Positions 22,868 through 34,890 are shown, numbered from the stretch's first letter. The stretch: 64,000 bases of DNA from Corinectria fuckeliana (GCA_019137255.1 WPDH01000040.1:1-64000); one strand, 5' to 3'. Notes: generated by a model from the letters alone, not told the origin. Numbers and translations are program-made.

Positions 22868-25411
22868 TTATAAAGTATGCGTTGGCTTCCACCTGTCGTC
22901 AAACATCTGAGAAACAAAATAGATGTCGGCTTCCCACGCTTCTGACTCCTTGAGAGCTTTCCACTCGTCTCCTTGGAAAGTTGTTAGTTTCAACGAAGTG
23001 CATGGCAGGATTTTGGGGGAACACGTCAATGACCGCCTACCTTCCGCTGTAATCATAGCTTTCATCTCGGCCATGTACTCTCCCTGCTCTATACTCAAAG
23101 CCGCTACCAGCCTGATTGGTTCAATCTTTCGGCGATGGAGCCAGTCCAGCTGGAAAGGCGCTTGTCCTTTGCAACAATAGTGGAAGTGGGCAAGGAGGGT
23201 CTTTGCCCCGGCATGGAATCCCTCCAGAAGAGGGAAGTTGGAGAAGCGGGTCTATATAATGTTGAGCATTGGGTCCTTCAAGGCTGGGCAGTGAACAGCT
23301 TACCGTCAAGGAATGTCGAATAGCAAACTTTCGGTCATGATTGGTTGCGATTTCGTAGTTGTTCAACAAGAGGAACGTGCATAGGTAAATGACGAACCAA
23401 TTCTGCATCTCGTTGGCCTCGATAAGACGACGCAATCGTTTCATGACATCGCGTCCTAGAGGCTGCATGATACCTTTGATGACGATCTGGTCCAGCTGGT
23501 TATCCATCACTGGCGTCACGGGGATGTGACGGTAATATGGGCTGCTACTATCCTGATACGGATGGCCACTATCGCTAATGTCGTGTTCTAGTGTCTCGTG
23601 ACCAGACACTCTCCACGGCTTCTCTATTAGGCGGCTAGCAACCCAGAGGTGAAGTGTATCTCGCAGCAATATTACGTGCTCTGCCTGGCCCTTTTGTACG
23701 GATTAAAAATGGTCGCCGCTTCCGGTGGAAGAGAAACATACCTGGCCTTCCTTGATGATGGAAAGGATCATCCTGAAAGTCCTGCCGAGAACCTGTGTTT
23801 TTCTTTCCGTGAAGGCCGACACGTATTGAACGGTGCTTTCCCAAATGTGACGATGCAACTCGAGACATACATCATTGATGTTAGCCATGGCGTACGGGGC
23901 GCAGTCAAGTGACCTGTTCTCATTGAGACAAGTCCAGCGATAGGACAAGATATCTTTTGGGCGAGGAGCGAATTTCCCAACTAGGACTTTGATTGACGCG
24001 TTCCCGAAACCTTGGGTCAGTGCAATCCATCTGAAGTCTTTCGACTTCCATTTGGGGATTTCCTTCAGACCCTTGCTGAGCCACCGGCGCGACCATACGA
24101 AGTTTTCCGATGGGCCTAGGCTGGTTAGCGAATCTAGCAATAGTCTTGTATGCCGCCTTGGATGATGTACCCAGCCTGAACAAGGAGATATCCGTGACTC
24201 TTAAGCGAATACATGGAATAGTGCTGGAAGGCGCGATTTTACAAGTTGCGCAGTGGCTGGTTGGGTCGTCGGAGTCCGGAATGCACTAATTCTGCTCAGC
24301 TTGAACGACTTCGCGTGGGGGGGTGACATACCCTGACTCGAAAAGATTGGCAGCGAATGCACGCCTTGTTCTTTCGTGTCATCCTGGTCTCTTCCTTTGT
24401 CCTCTCGTCAGGAAAACGCCCTTGCCTTACCACACCGTCCTGTGCTTTCCGCTTGATAGCCTTTCGATGGGCGCGTGCTCTTTCAAGCGGACTCGGCTCG
24501 ATAGTATGATTCTGTCTGGTGCTGACTAGCTCGGAACCAATGCGTGGGTGTAGTGGGATGTTCGAAGTCTGGTTTATCGAGTGTTGACTGATGAGCGAGA
24601 GGAGTGCTTGGTTGTCTGTAGACGGGGTAGGAGCAGGTGCAGGCGCAATGGGCCTCAAAGTGCCCTGCGTAGCGACGTCTGGGGGTAGTTGGGTGTTGGT
24701 AGTCTGTGCCTCGTTGGCATATCTAATAGGTGGCTCGGTTATATTGTTGTACGGCTGAGGCATATAATCCTGATAGCCGGTGGCTTGGTCTTGCATCGGA
24801 ATACCCCATGCTGCCTCTAATGAGCCACCGAAAGGCACAAAGGTACCCAGAGCCGGTTGAGACAGCGCAGCTAAATGCGACACAAGGGGTTGGGTGTGGT
24901 GAGCAGTAGGGGGTACCGTATCTAGCTGACGAACAAACGGGGCTTGGATGGCATTCGGTGGACCGAGCTGTTGGTTGCTCTGTCTTACTTGGGCGAATTG
25001 ATCGAGGTCCCAGAAATATGCGGCAGTCGGGTCAACTGGGTGGGATAGAGGCAGATGGCCTGGTACTCCAGGATGCCAAGAGCCGTAGTCATGGTCTCCC
25101 CGAGCTTGACACAGATACTGCGGGAAGGATGGCTCATGCAAGGTAGGGTGAATTGGCTGCGTAGCAAAGGGATTGGAAAAGTTGGGCGGGATAAGGTCGT
25201 TGCCGAGCGGTCCTTGTTGGGAGGCAGGGAGGCTCTGCCCAAAGGCCACGGGCAGGTTGCTTTGGGGCAGAGCCTGATCGTATCCATACTGGAACGGTGA
25301 GAAAGCATCGGTGGCTGGGCCCGGCTGAGAGGGCTGGTCAAGTGGCTGTGTGGTATTCGCAGCCTGATGATGGTAAGCCTCCGTCTGACGGCTGTGCGCA
25401 TGTGAAGTCAT
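22868..25411 (-). CDS. Zn2Cys6 transcription factor with internal zinc cluster (754 aa, 6 exons)
   Basis: Exons (minus): 25411-24332, 24285-24171, 24115-23742, 23684-23304, 23251-23041 and 22971-22868. All introns are GT...AG and frame is kept; the last (69 nt, with an AACTAAC branch point) could be retained without breaking the frame. Residues 1-340 are Gln/Pro/His-rich and disordered. A basic patch leads into the zinc cluster at 351-385: C-x2-C-x6-C-x10-C-x2-C-x9-C, interrupted by intron 1 just before the third Cys. The rest is helical, with no clear middle homology region. A zinc cluster in mid-protein is less usual than an N-terminal one. Start: an ATG further upstream (25591) would add 60 residues encoded partly by a CT repeat; 25411 is preferred. 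Confidence 0.85.
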
Positions 25412-26741
25412 GCTTTCCGAGTTGCAGGGTCGGGATAGGGGACGACAGATGGAGATGACGCGGGGGAACAAAGGATTGGGGAGAGTTTGTGAGAGAGAAA
25501 GAGAGAGAGAGAGGCCGGACGTAACGGAGCGTGCGACGCGAAGGGGTGCGGAGGGACGCGGGGAGATGCAAGCTGAGAGGCCAGACAACAATGATGATAA
25601 CCGCCTCGATAATGCCGCTGTTCAACCGGAATGAGGGGGGTCTCAATAGCAAGGGGGGACTTGTTTGCGTTGAAGTACATACGGCCTGCCGCCGTGAGAT
25701 TTGTGTGTTGCATTTTACAAACCAGGCCACCAATGACAACCAAGACAATTGCTATCAACTGACGCCTCCCCTCATCAACCCACTCCCAGGCAGTTTTCAC
25801 CGTCCAAGCCGCAACAGGTGTCAGACGCGGTGTGGTTACACAGGGATTCGTGTCTCCCTGGGTGCCTGCACTACATTTCTTTTTGCAGTCTGGGGTCGTT
25901 GAAGCCATCCGGTATCTACCTCCCTTCAAGCTTCGGAACTGCCAATGGTTTGACAAAACAAAGAAACAAGAAACAAGACGATACACTTCCCTGCAAGACA
26001 GCGATCTGTAAGGCTTGCAACTTGCATCATCACCTGTCACTTTCTCACTTCAAGGCCGTCACTGATTCACTGCCCGGAACGATCCTCAAAGTCCAGTCCA
26101 CATTGTTGCCGCTGGCGAGCGCCATGGGGAACTTGGGGATTTATTCTACCCTCCCACCTCAACGTGGCATCGTATTCTGCTTCATACCTCGCGTCATATT
26201 GATATCAGCCTTGACCAGCACCACAAGCGTGGCAAGGCATACGCATCCCGTTAAGTCATTTGGAGAAGTCGCGCCAACGACCTTTCATCACGCAGTCTTG
26301 CGCTGTGAGTACTGATCACTAAGCCTGTCTTTCTCCCTATCACAAACCACTACCTTAAGGGGACCAAAGTCTCCATAACGTCACTATCAACCCGTCGGCA
26401 TTTATTACAGCCCATACCATCCAGATATTAATGTTTACACCGGTAGAGTACACCACTACCAGGCCTGCTTCTACCGATCCTATGGCATACCTACATCGAT
26501 TTCCCACGCCGACAGACATCAAGGACCGGCCTAAGCTTTTGCTCGAGAAGTTTTCCATAGAAGACTTCAACCGAGCAGTGTGTCTCTTCTACGCATTTCT
26601 CGCCCGCCGCAATGGAAAGCGCAAGCTTATCGACCGCGCACCGCCGGCTTCCAGGTACAATTGGGTGGGTTACGCAGACGCGATAGGGTTAGGGTTACAC
26701 TATTTGGTTTTGAGTGCGCTGGATGAGTGATTGGCAGTTAC
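25412..26741. promoter_or_regulatory. Upstream region of the Zn2Cys6 gene; otherwise gene-free
   Basis: Contains a GA/CT microsatellite at 25490-25514 (CT-rich in the sense of the regulator gene), typical of a fungal promoter or leader. A 99-codon plus-strand frame at 26431-26730 has no family match and was not called. Confidence 0.45.
25490..25514 (+). repeat. (GA)n microsatellite
   Basis: Near-perfect GA repeat about 80 bp upstream of the preferred start of the Zn2Cys6 regulator; on the gene's sense strand it is a CT tract. Confidence 0.9.
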
Positions 26742-27456
26742 TAGAGCCTCTTTTACATCGATGGCCGCCATCTCGTCGGTGGCGCTCCCTCGCGATTGTA
26801 CTCTAAGGCCACCAGCACGAAGCGACTGAATGGGCTCAGGATCACGATCAAGGACAACATTGACCTTGCGGGGATCGAGGCAACCCTGTCATCTCATGCC
26901 TGGGACGAGTTGTATCCGCCTAGCAATACCACAGGCGCTGCATTGCAGAGCCTTAGGGAGCCATCATCAAGACAAGGACTTTTCGCTCTCCGTCCGAGCT
27001 AGGGCGCCTTATCTATAAACGGCATCTTTCCTCTTATAGTATGCGGATCACCCATGGACTTCTCAAAGTATTGAACTTGACGCGTGTTTGGTGACGTCGG
27101 TGCATGGGTTTATAAAACACGATGTAGACATCCTCTGGCTACCCAAGACAGACATCCCAGAGGGCATTGTAAACATTCCACCGACGGAACGCAAAGTCTC
27201 GTAAAGTGTGACGAATATTATCGAGCTCTCCGACTTTGAATATATGCCTGGTCCTATATAATCGGGGTTGACGGCTCGTTTCTCGGCTAGAGACAATCCA
27301 GGTCAAATCTACCACAATATAGTTTCTTCACAATTTCTTCAGTACAAGACTGATATCTTCCCTTGTACAGCGAACCTTGGCTGGGCGGCGATGGCTTCCA
27401 TTCGTTTTCTCTTTTCGCTTACACGGCGTCCTAAGGTTTATCTTGGCATATTTTGA
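26742..27456 (+). pseudogene. Deleted amidase (amidase signature family)
   Basis: In one frame from about 26742 it reads YIDGRHLVGGAPSRLYSK and then RLNGLRITIKDNIDLAGIEA, the start of an amidase-signature enzyme (PF01425) including its catalytic Lys (I-K-D-N). After NTTGAALQSL the frame jumps directly to GLFALRPS*GALSING, which in intact enzymes lies beyond the Gly/Ser-rich catalytic loop. So the segment with the Ser-cisSer pair is deleted. Stops follow, and only scattered resemblance remains down to about 27456. It cannot encode an active amidase. Confidence 0.75.
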
Positions 27457-28216
27457 TGGAGTATTACAGACTAGTCCCCCCAATCAATATTCTTGATGTG
27501 AAGCAATCCCGGCGACAATTTCTGGTCACACGCGTTACGTATGTTTATGTATCCACAATCATCAGTACACAGTCTGCCTTGCGCGTCTGTGAATTGTAAC
27601 TTCAAACGCATCCACGCAATAAATCTGCCTTATTACAGATCAGGCAGGAGTTGGAAACGCTCCAAGCCACGTTTTTTTTTACCGGTCAATTTACTTCGCC
27701 CCCCGGACCTGCAATGAGGTTGAGGATTAAGACCTCATTTTTGCAATTTCCACGACCGGGTGATACATGGCAGTGCATAGTCCTCCAACTGTTGTTATTC
27801 AGGGCAGATCCTTGTATATTTTCTTCCGCTGGTCCAAGACAATGTTCGTAGATGCTTTCGACACCTTACCTACTTCGCCCTACGTCTATCATGGTATCCA
27901 TTTTGTGTTTCTCTCATCTATTTGATACCAACACGGTGGGAGATGCCAAAAAGCTAACTGTAACTTGTGTTTTTATAAATCTGTACTAGAAGTCCTTGGC
28001 ATTTTCTCAGGACAATGTGGTCCCTTCGCCACAATGCTCTCCCTTCGCCACAATGCTCGGCTTCCTTGGCTGTCACCGGTGAACAGGCGATGACTCTTCA
28101 AGTCCGAGAAGCCCTGGAAGTCAATACGGTTGAAGTGTATATAAAAATGGCCCCCCTCCTTTGGTCACTGCGACTGCAGGAAATATCCATCTTTATTGAT
28201 GCAAAGAGTATCGAAG
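27457..28216. other. Gene-free interval
   Basis: Upstream flank of the short gene at 28217. There is a direct repeat of CCCTTCGCCACAATGCTC at about 28021-28058. Nothing else recognised. Confidence 0.5.
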
Positions 28217-28482
28217 ATGACGAAGTCTAACACTCCAGCCACACCTGTCGACCCAAGATTCTATGAAACGACTAGACCATACACTGGTCAGATTTCTTTG
28301 AATGGTGAGTCAAAGCAACCATTGAAGAGGAATAGCTCGCTAATACACCAATGTACCTTTGACCTGTCCATGTATCCTCAACAGAGCAAGGACAAGTCTC
28401 AGTCGAAGAAGCGAAAGTCCACGAAGAACAAATGATGGCTGATGCTAAGTCCTCACGAGTTGATGATCTCGAACCTCAATAG
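28217..28482 (+). CDS. Small two-exon hypothetical protein (61 aa)
   Basis: Exons 28217-28304 and 28385-28482 join across an 80-nt intron (GTGAGT donor, CTAAT-type branch site, CAACAG acceptor) to give 61 residues. Reading through the intron would give an unnatural Lys-rich tail, while the spliced form continues smoothly as an acidic, Gln/Glu-rich helix (EQGQVSVEEAKVHEEQMMAD). The N-terminus is Thr/Pro-rich. There is no signal peptide or membrane segment. I do not recognise a family. Frame closure across consensus splice sites supports a real gene. Confidence 0.6.
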
Positions 28483-28868
28483 ACGATTCTCAGACGGGTA
28501 TTCTGATAGAGGTTGAAGGATGTTTATGTCTGCGGCAATGTACATATGTTACCCAGTATATGATTAGCGATTGATGAAATGCGATATTTACTTTAAAGCA
28601 CATGTCTTTGAATAAGTTTGTCTATGTTATAGCTGAATGAGTGTTTCACATCTCACGTATCTCGTAGCTTGTGGCCAGAGTAGAACCTGAGGGCGATCTC
28701 TAATTATGACGAAATGGTTCACTATTTACTTAACTTTGGTACTTGAGGGACGTGCTAGTATTACGAGATGACGAAAACGACTAGGATAATGTCTAAGGTA
28801 GATTGGATACCTAAGATAGAATCCTAAATAAATGGGTACGTACACATATCCGAAGCCCTCCTTTCCAC
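28483..28868. other. Gene-free interval
   Basis: 3' flanks of two converging genes, AT-rich; nothing else seen. Confidence 0.55.
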
Positions 28869-29843
28869 TTATATTCCAATCCTTCTTAGTGCGTTAAGAC
28901 GGCTCTCAGATGAGATCCTTGACCAGCTTATACTGGGCACACCGTCAAATCCATGAGGCAGGCCAGGCCACAGATGCAACTCAACCTCAACATGATCCTT
29001 GACCAAGCGAGCAGCGTATGTGACGTCCTCATCCCTAAACAGATCCAGTGTTCCGACATCGATGTACGTGGGTGGAAGCCCCCGAAGGCTGGTTGATCGT
29101 GCTGGGACGGCATAGGGCGAGATGTCGGCGTCGGGCTTCCCGCGCTTGTCTTCGCCGACGTACGCGCCCCATGCCAGGACGTTGTCGTTCGACTGCCAGG
29201 ACAAGAACTCGAGCATGGGGTCGTCTGCCGGGAGCTCGGTGCAGTCGTCGAGCATGGGGTAGATGAGGATCTGCTTGGCCAGGGGCGGGCTGAACTGGCG
29301 GTCTCGGGCGATGAGAGCGGCTCCGGCTGCAACGCCGCCCCCTGCGCTATCTCCTTGGACAGCTATCTTGGCAGGGTCGATATTGAACTCCTTGGCGTGC
29401 TCCGAGACGTACTGGACTGCAGCGAAGCAGTCTTCCGCGGCACACGGGGCCGGGTTCTCGGGAGCGAGGCGGTAGCTCACAGCGAAGTAGGGCAGACCGG
29501 TATCGTGGGCGAAGCGAGCTATCTGAGGAGCAAAGATCTTGACGCTGCAGGCGATAAGACCACCGCCGTGGGCGTAGACGACGGCCGGAGTCGGGCTAGT
29601 CGAAGTCAGGGCCCTGTCGGAAGCGAAGCGCGTGACTTGGATCTCAACACCATCGTAGCTTCGGATACTGAAGACGCTTTCCTTGACGACCGGTGGGTAG
29701 GGGCTTGCCCCCAGGATTTGAGTTAAGACGGGGTTGGTAAACTCGCGGATTTCGAGAGCCGTCTTGAAAGGGGGCGGCTTTTCGCCTGTCTGGGCTGGCT
29801 CAATAGCTTGTAGGTACTCGGCATCGAATCTGAAGGCGGTCAT
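28869..29843 (-). CDS. HSL-type alpha/beta hydrolase / esterase (324 aa)
   Basis: Single-exon member of the hormone-sensitive-lipase-like alpha/beta hydrolases (Abhydrolase_3, PF07859). The oxyanion motif HGGG is at about 92-95, the nucleophile elbow GDSAGG with Ser about 166, the acid within DLFRDED, and the His in LPHGFDG near residue 300. The family hydrolyses carboxyl esters of small or medium lipophilic substrates; the substrate here cannot be told. No signal peptide, so probably cytosolic. The start at 29843 (MTAFRFDAEY) is preferred to an upstream ATG at 29969, which would add 42 residues of unrelated character. Confidence 0.9.
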   Translation of the reverse strand: MTAFRFDAEYLQAIEPAQTGEKPPPFKTALEIREFTNPVLTQILGASPYPPVVKESVFSIRSYDGVEIQVTRFASDRALTSTSPTPAVVYAHGGGLIACSVKIFAPQIARFAHDTGLPYFAVSYRLAPENPAPCAAEDCFAAVQYVSEHAKEFNIDPAKIAVQGDSAGGGVAAGAALIARDRQFSPPLAKQILIYPMLDDCTELPADDPMLEFLSWQSNDNVLAWGAYVGEDKRGKPDADISPYAVPARSTSLRGLPPTYIDVGTLDLFRDEDVTYAARLVKDHVEVELHLWPGLPHGFDGVPSISWSRISSESRLNALRRIGI

Positions 29844-31055
29844 GGTGAGTATTTGTGTTGTTGAGTCCTCGAGGGCTGTGTGAAATATCAGAGGGTTTGG
29901 CACGATGGGATGAAGTAATTGGATCTCAGCTGCGAGTAAACGCCGTCTTATAAGTTCTCTACGTCCCATGTAGTGAGTTGTGTGTAAGCAATGGCACCGC
30001 GAGATTCCTCCTCGGGGAATGGTGGTTTTCCGAGGTCCGTGAGATTGGCCAATGCTTGGTCATGCCAGTCCGAGAGGCGGTTTAACGGGTGCGCGACGTC
30101 TTGGAATTGCCGTGAGATGGAGATTGATCGGGCGAAGCTGGATTAATAATTAACGATGGAGCCAAGCGAGAGCATTCTTGTTAGAGTTTGGGCCGGATTT
30201 TGGGGGCTGAAGCGCCGACTGTGAAGTATCGTGGAGACTTGTTGAATGGAGATTGCCTTCAGCACGGTGCAAGTGATGTTGCACTGATTAACTGCCGGCA
30301 AAGAACAATGCTTGACAAACTATTTCAGCTCTACCCATCTATAACTCTGTTAAGGCATTCTCTATATATTCTGTATACCAGATATATTATCCTCAGGGAG
30401 ACTGTGGTTTTCATACGCCGTCATTTGCACTGAGTGATCGGGAGCTCACGGCCTATCCAGCGTCCCAGACTGCATGACAGGGATCTTTGCTTCTCACAGG
30501 CGGCGTCTGGGCAACCAAATATCTGCCTTGATGTGCCCTAGAGAATTTAGTCAAACGCTGTGAATTTGATCTTAGATTGAGCCTTAGAATGAGCCGTTTA
30601 ATAATTCATTCTCGGCCACAGCGTTAAGAAGGAAAGTGAGACCAGAGGTTTCAATGAATGTCCCAACAATATCTCACACCTAAGGTTCCCCTCAAATGTC
30701 GCAAGACAGAGCGTGAGCTTTCGATTTCTGAGGTTGTCCAGCGTATGGTGCAATCAATGTCTACATGTGAGACTGTATACCGATTGATGACATGGAGGTA
30801 CTTCCATCCTTACGGTATCTTGCCGACTTCCTTCCATCCTCCACCATCTTTGAACAACAGGATGAATTATGACCTTGTTTCAATCGAATCAGTTCTTGGG
30901 TGTTAAATCGTTTCATCTTTCAGGAGCAACCCATGAGCGGCCGACGAACAGAGAGCTAGCATCAGCTTTAGTTGACCTGAGCAGATATATATGCTCGTAT
31001 CTAAGAGACTACCAACTATCTCAGAAACGCTTTTCGCGAATGACGCACAATTTGG
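29844..31055. other. Gene-free interval
   Basis: Upstream region of the esterase gene and downstream of the GNAT gene. No gene recognised. Confidence 0.5.
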
Positions 31056-31805
31056 CTAACCCTCCGCAGGCTGACGCATCATATAACGGAACGAGTAGTG
31101 CCCCCATTTCTCCCTATCGCCAAATATCCCATCCTTGGGCGGCGGTCCGACAGCCCACTCATCCAGGTCAATCGTCAAACGCTCAACCTCCTTATATCCA
31201 TGCTTCTTGAAAAACGGCCAGCCAGCCTCAGAGGAATGCACCCAAGAGAAAGCCCCCAGCCTATCCGCTTGTTCGGTACCCCATCGAATGAGCTGTGAAC
31301 CAATGCCCAGGCCTTCGTATTTAGGGTCCACGGAGATAGAACCCATGATAAGGCACTTCGAGCCTTCGGGCGTACTCCGCTCCATGAAGTCGGACAAATG
31401 CTTGCTCGTCATCGTCTCGAGCTCCTTGATCCTCTCCGCTCCCGGGACAGGCTCCTCCATTTCAGCCTCTGCTTGACCTTTGCTATCTCGCTCTGCGACT
31501 TCTTCCTCCAATTTCTCCATTCCCTCTGCTTGCGACGCATCCAGCTCAATGCCTCTGAAGCCCCAAGCCGTCAAACCCACAATGATGCCATCGCGATCAT
31601 TCGTGGCCTTGAGCAAGACAGCCCTCGGGGACTCGATCCACGCGCGCAAGCCCATAATCATGGCCTCTGTAAAGGCCCCGGGTTTTTGACCCATGATCTT
31701 CATCTGCGAATGGGTGTCTTTGTCAAAGGCTCGTGTGAAGATCTCGCCCAGTCGGGGCACGTCAAGGGTTGAGGCCCGGGAGATGGTGAAAGTAGGCGTG
31801 GACAT
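31056..31805 (-). CDS. GNAT-family N-acetyltransferase (249 aa)
   Basis: Single exon. The fold's acetyl-CoA motif A is clear near residues 155-180: a beta strand CLIMGSISVDP, then the pyrophosphate loop in YEGLGIGSQLIRWG (the Q/R-x-x-G-x-G/A pattern). Motif B follows (WVHSSEAGWPFFKKHGYKEV). An insertion of about 40 charged residues (EEVAERDSKGQAEAEMEEPV) separates the N-terminal strands from motif A, as in many fungal relatives. It transfers an acetyl group from acetyl-CoA to an unknown amine, probably a small molecule. No targeting signal. Confidence 0.9.
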   Translation of the reverse strand: MSTPTFTISRASTLDVPRLGEIFTRAFDKDTHSQMKIMGQKPGAFTEAMIMGLRAWIESPRAVLLKATNDRDGIIVGLTAWGFRGIELDASQAEGMEKLEEEVAERDSKGQAEAEMEEPVPGAERIKELETMTSKHLSDFMERSTPEGSKCLIMGSISVDPKYEGLGIGSQLIRWGTEQADRLGAFSWVHSSEAGWPFFKKHGYKEVERLTIDLDEWAVGPPPKDGIFGDREKWGHYSFRYMMRQPAEG

Positions 31806-33280
31806 TGTGTAATTGTAAAGCTGAGTTGGGACTAGACTTGGAACTCTTTGTTCTCTTTAGCTATGAAGGTGCTACTCAAATTGTTGTCACAATCGTAGAG
31901 ACTCTGACCTTTGTACTTATAGAAGAACAAAAGTGCACCCAGAAACGGAGATCCGGAGTCGTATCGGCCCCACTCAAGCGCCGGCTCCCCGGGTGAGTCA
32001 CGACGCTATCGAGCTTCCAAATGCGTGCGGGTGTGCGTACCTATGTCTTAGCGGCTAGAAAGATAGAGCTACGGCTTGAGGAGCTGGGGTAGGTACGTGG
32101 AAAGAGCCGTCATAATGGTCAGCAGACCGGTAATCACCGCTTCACATTCGAGGTTTACCACTAGAATTCACTCGATCCCAAGTACACTCGCTCCTTGCAA
32201 TATCTCCATAATTCAGTAGTCCCACTTGGCAGTACAGTCAATTGATGGCCATATAGACAGTGAAAGGGTGACTTCTGTGAGGTGCTATTTATTACCCAAC
32301 TGGGTAAAAGTTCAAAATCGATTCTGCTCCACTCTCTGACTTACCTCATGTATCATGCTTTGCCAGAGTAAAACAACAAATACCAAGAGAAGGTAGCTGT
32401 TGGCCGTTGTGTGTTACTATAATTAGGCAGTAAGGGCGTTAAGCGTTGCAGAAAATAGTGTTCTGATTGGCTTAGTAGTCGAACCACAGGTCGCCCAACT
32501 TTGATCCAACTCAAGATGTTGGCTCTGATCAGTCTGGCTTGGCGGCTCAGGGTCCGTAGTCTGAGACGGTACCCCTCCCAGTGCTTCCGCGCGCCGACCC
32601 AAGTTTCATGGAAGAGAAGCCCTATCCAACGAAATAAGCAAGTCCAGGAAGGATCACTATTACTAAAAAGCGAATGCTGTCGTTCTTTATTTTTGGACTA
32701 CAGGTATGGAGTTGTCAGCTAAAAGTAGTAACGAGAAGAGCTCTAGCTGAAACTGCCCTCTGGTGAGGGTACTAGTAGAAATGAGACGATCCGCAATGCA
32801 GAGCTCATAACGTTGTATATATACCTTGACACCACCGGATCGTTTTTCACCCTAAGTCTGTAGCTTTTATGACCAAGTCCTATTAGACAGATTTCATCGG
32901 TGATTTTCAGCCCTTTTGAAGCTCCTCCACCGCGAATATCATCTCTAGAAAAAAGAGACCTTACATCGCTCTGTACCCTAGCGGCGTTAGTAGATGAGGA
33001 TGGGAAAGCCGTCGAGACCACAGTATTGGATTGGGGCAAGATCGAAACATTAGCTAGGCAGTACGCTTGTGAGAAGACCAGTGCTGGTCGTTATCAGACT
33101 GCCGAAGGCATCGACAGACCGAAGCCGACCTGGGATATGCTACAAGAGAGGGAGACCGTGCCCTAAGAGTTGGACTGCTTTTACAAGCCCAGAGGACTGT
33201 TGACCAAATAGCGTTATAATGAAGAATATTGAACCCAATAAGTATTCAATCTGTCGTGTGAACAGTGAGTAACTGTACCA
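31806..33280. other. Gene-free interval
   Basis: No gene supported. On the plus strand at about 32940-33163 a frame has coding-like composition (EKRDLTSLCTLAALVDEDGK, then WGKIETLARQYACEKTS) but no ATG in a good position and no family I know; it may be a leftover exon. Confidence 0.45.
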
Positions 33281-34153
33281 TCACTCTCCCCACCACTTTT
33301 GGCGGGTCTTCTCCATTTCGAGCTCGGCAGGAAAAGGTTCCAAGAACTTATACACAAGATCCTGCCAATCGGTCGTTGTAACGTTTCCACACCATGCCGA
33401 TGTATACTCCCAATAGTGAGGATACCAACCCGAGAACTCCCAGTCAATGCCCACGACCTGGTCGCCGCGGATAAAGATGTTGGCTGGGTTCAAATCCGCG
33501 TGAGTGAAGACAGGCGGTGACCATTCACCATCCTGCCTAGTCGCCATTTGCTGGACTTCCCTCCAGTCATAGCCGCTCACGGCGCTCTGGGCTTCCGAGG
33601 GCTGTAGCCCATCCCTTGGCCAGAGATGGAACTCCTGTATGGACTTGAAAGGGCCGAATCGGGGAAAAGCGCGAGGGATCCGGGAGTCACGTAGGGAGCC
33701 GCCTGTGCAGCTCTGGACTCCAAGCCCTGGAGATCGTAGTGCCCGTAGCTCCCGAATCAAGAGCTTCAGCTGTGCAAAGATAGTCTGGATGGCTTCTTCC
33801 GATAATCTAGGCCATGCCCGGGTGATGGCCTCTCCTTGAATTCTCTCCATAGCAATGTAGGCGCGGTTTCTCCAAACAAATGAACAGTATATCTTGGGAA
33901 CTGGAATTGACGTGTTCTCGGCAACAAATCTCATTGTTTCTGCTTCGGCCAGATGCACAACCGGGCCAGTCTTGACAATCTTGCGACTTGAGATGGGAAT
34001 ACAGACGCCATTGCGTGAGAACAAATGGGCTGTGGTCTTGAGAGCCAACAGGGTTAGACAGCGACGGAAAAACGTGTTGTTAACGGCGAGGCCTTCTGTG
34101 CCAGCATGGTAGGATTTCAGTTTGTCGATAGGATTGTTGTGTGTTATTGACAT
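33281..34153 (-). CDS. APH-like phosphotransferase family protein (290 aa)
   Basis: Single exon of the aminoglycoside phosphotransferase/choline kinase-like family (APH, PF01636), greatly expanded in filamentous fungi. The N-lobe has RKIVKTG with a candidate ATP-binding Lys, then AEAETMRFVAENTSIPVPKI. The Brenner motif is VFTHADLNPANIFI (H-x-D-x-x-x-x-N), followed by the metal-binding VGIDWEFSGWYPHYWEY. The real substrate is unknown; aminoglycoside resistance should not be assumed. It is somewhat short at the N-terminus, lacking a clear Gly-rich loop. There are two more APH-like relics at 56004 and 61519. Confidence 0.9.
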   Translation of the reverse strand: MSITHNNPIDKLKSYHAGTEGLAVNNTFFRRCLTLLALKTTAHLFSRNGVCIPISSRKIVKTGPVVHLAEAETMRFVAENTSIPVPKIYCSFVWRNRAYIAMERIQGEAITRAWPRLSEEAIQTIFAQLKLLIRELRALRSPGLGVQSCTGGSLRDSRIPRAFPRFGPFKSIQEFHLWPRDGLQPSEAQSAVSGYDWREVQQMATRQDGEWSPPVFTHADLNPANIFIRGDQVVGIDWEFSGWYPHYWEYTSAWCGNVTTTDWQDLVYKFLEPFPAELEMEKTRQKWWGE

Positions 34154-34890
34154 TGCCGGTTGAGTTGGAGTTGATGATGGGGAGATTAGACGAGCATTGA
34201 ACTCCTTCTAGAACAGCCTAGGTACGTGCTTCGCGTAGTCGATGCCTGAGGCCCCAATTCATGGACTATTAATGCGCAGTATCAGGGGACCTTACTTTTT
34301 GGCGTTTAGTCTATCAACAAATACAAATACACCGTAGAGGAGCGAGCCTTCTACTCAAAATTTTCTGACTGAAATGCACTCGTTTACGCCCCTTGCGCCA
34401 AGCGTCTGATCGTCTAACCCTCGATTCTATGGGATAGAACGCGGCACCTTACACGGAGCGCACCGATAAACCCATCTTACTGGAGGAGGGTCTAGAGTAG
34501 TGGCTGGACTTGGGGCATGTCGGCAGAAGGTCACTGATGACCTTGTACAAAGTCTGCTTGCTGTCCTTGTAGTTGCCCGGTTATTATCCCTCCTTGTGAC
34601 ATCGTACGTAACACACGATGAGCCTGTGTTGCATACTGTAAGGGAACTCAGCTTGAGAGCCTGTATCGGCGAGTCGGGAGGGCGCTGTGAGTGCAGCGTA
34701 CGAGAGAACATAGAACAGCCGAGGTTCGCTTTGCAAACACTGGAATCCGGGAAAGATAGGTTTGTTTACTTTACCTCCCAAAGTCCGTTAGCGGTGCATT
34801 CGAAGCGGTTTGAAAACATTGCACGCGAAAGACAGCCAGTTTAATGCTTCCATAAATTCTTCATCACCTCTGCCTATCACGACTCTCCAA
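34154..34890. other. Gene-free interval
   Basis: Upstream of the APH-like gene and downstream of the GH127 gene; nothing recognised. Confidence 0.5.

Noticed and set aside
26431..26730. 99-codon plus-strand frame upstream of the amidase relic
   Set aside because: It does not match the amidase N-terminus or any family, and the amidase frame starts separately at about 26742.
32900..33166. Coding-like plus-strand frame
   Set aside because: It lacks a suitable ATG and any recognised family; possibly a leftover exon, not called as a gene.
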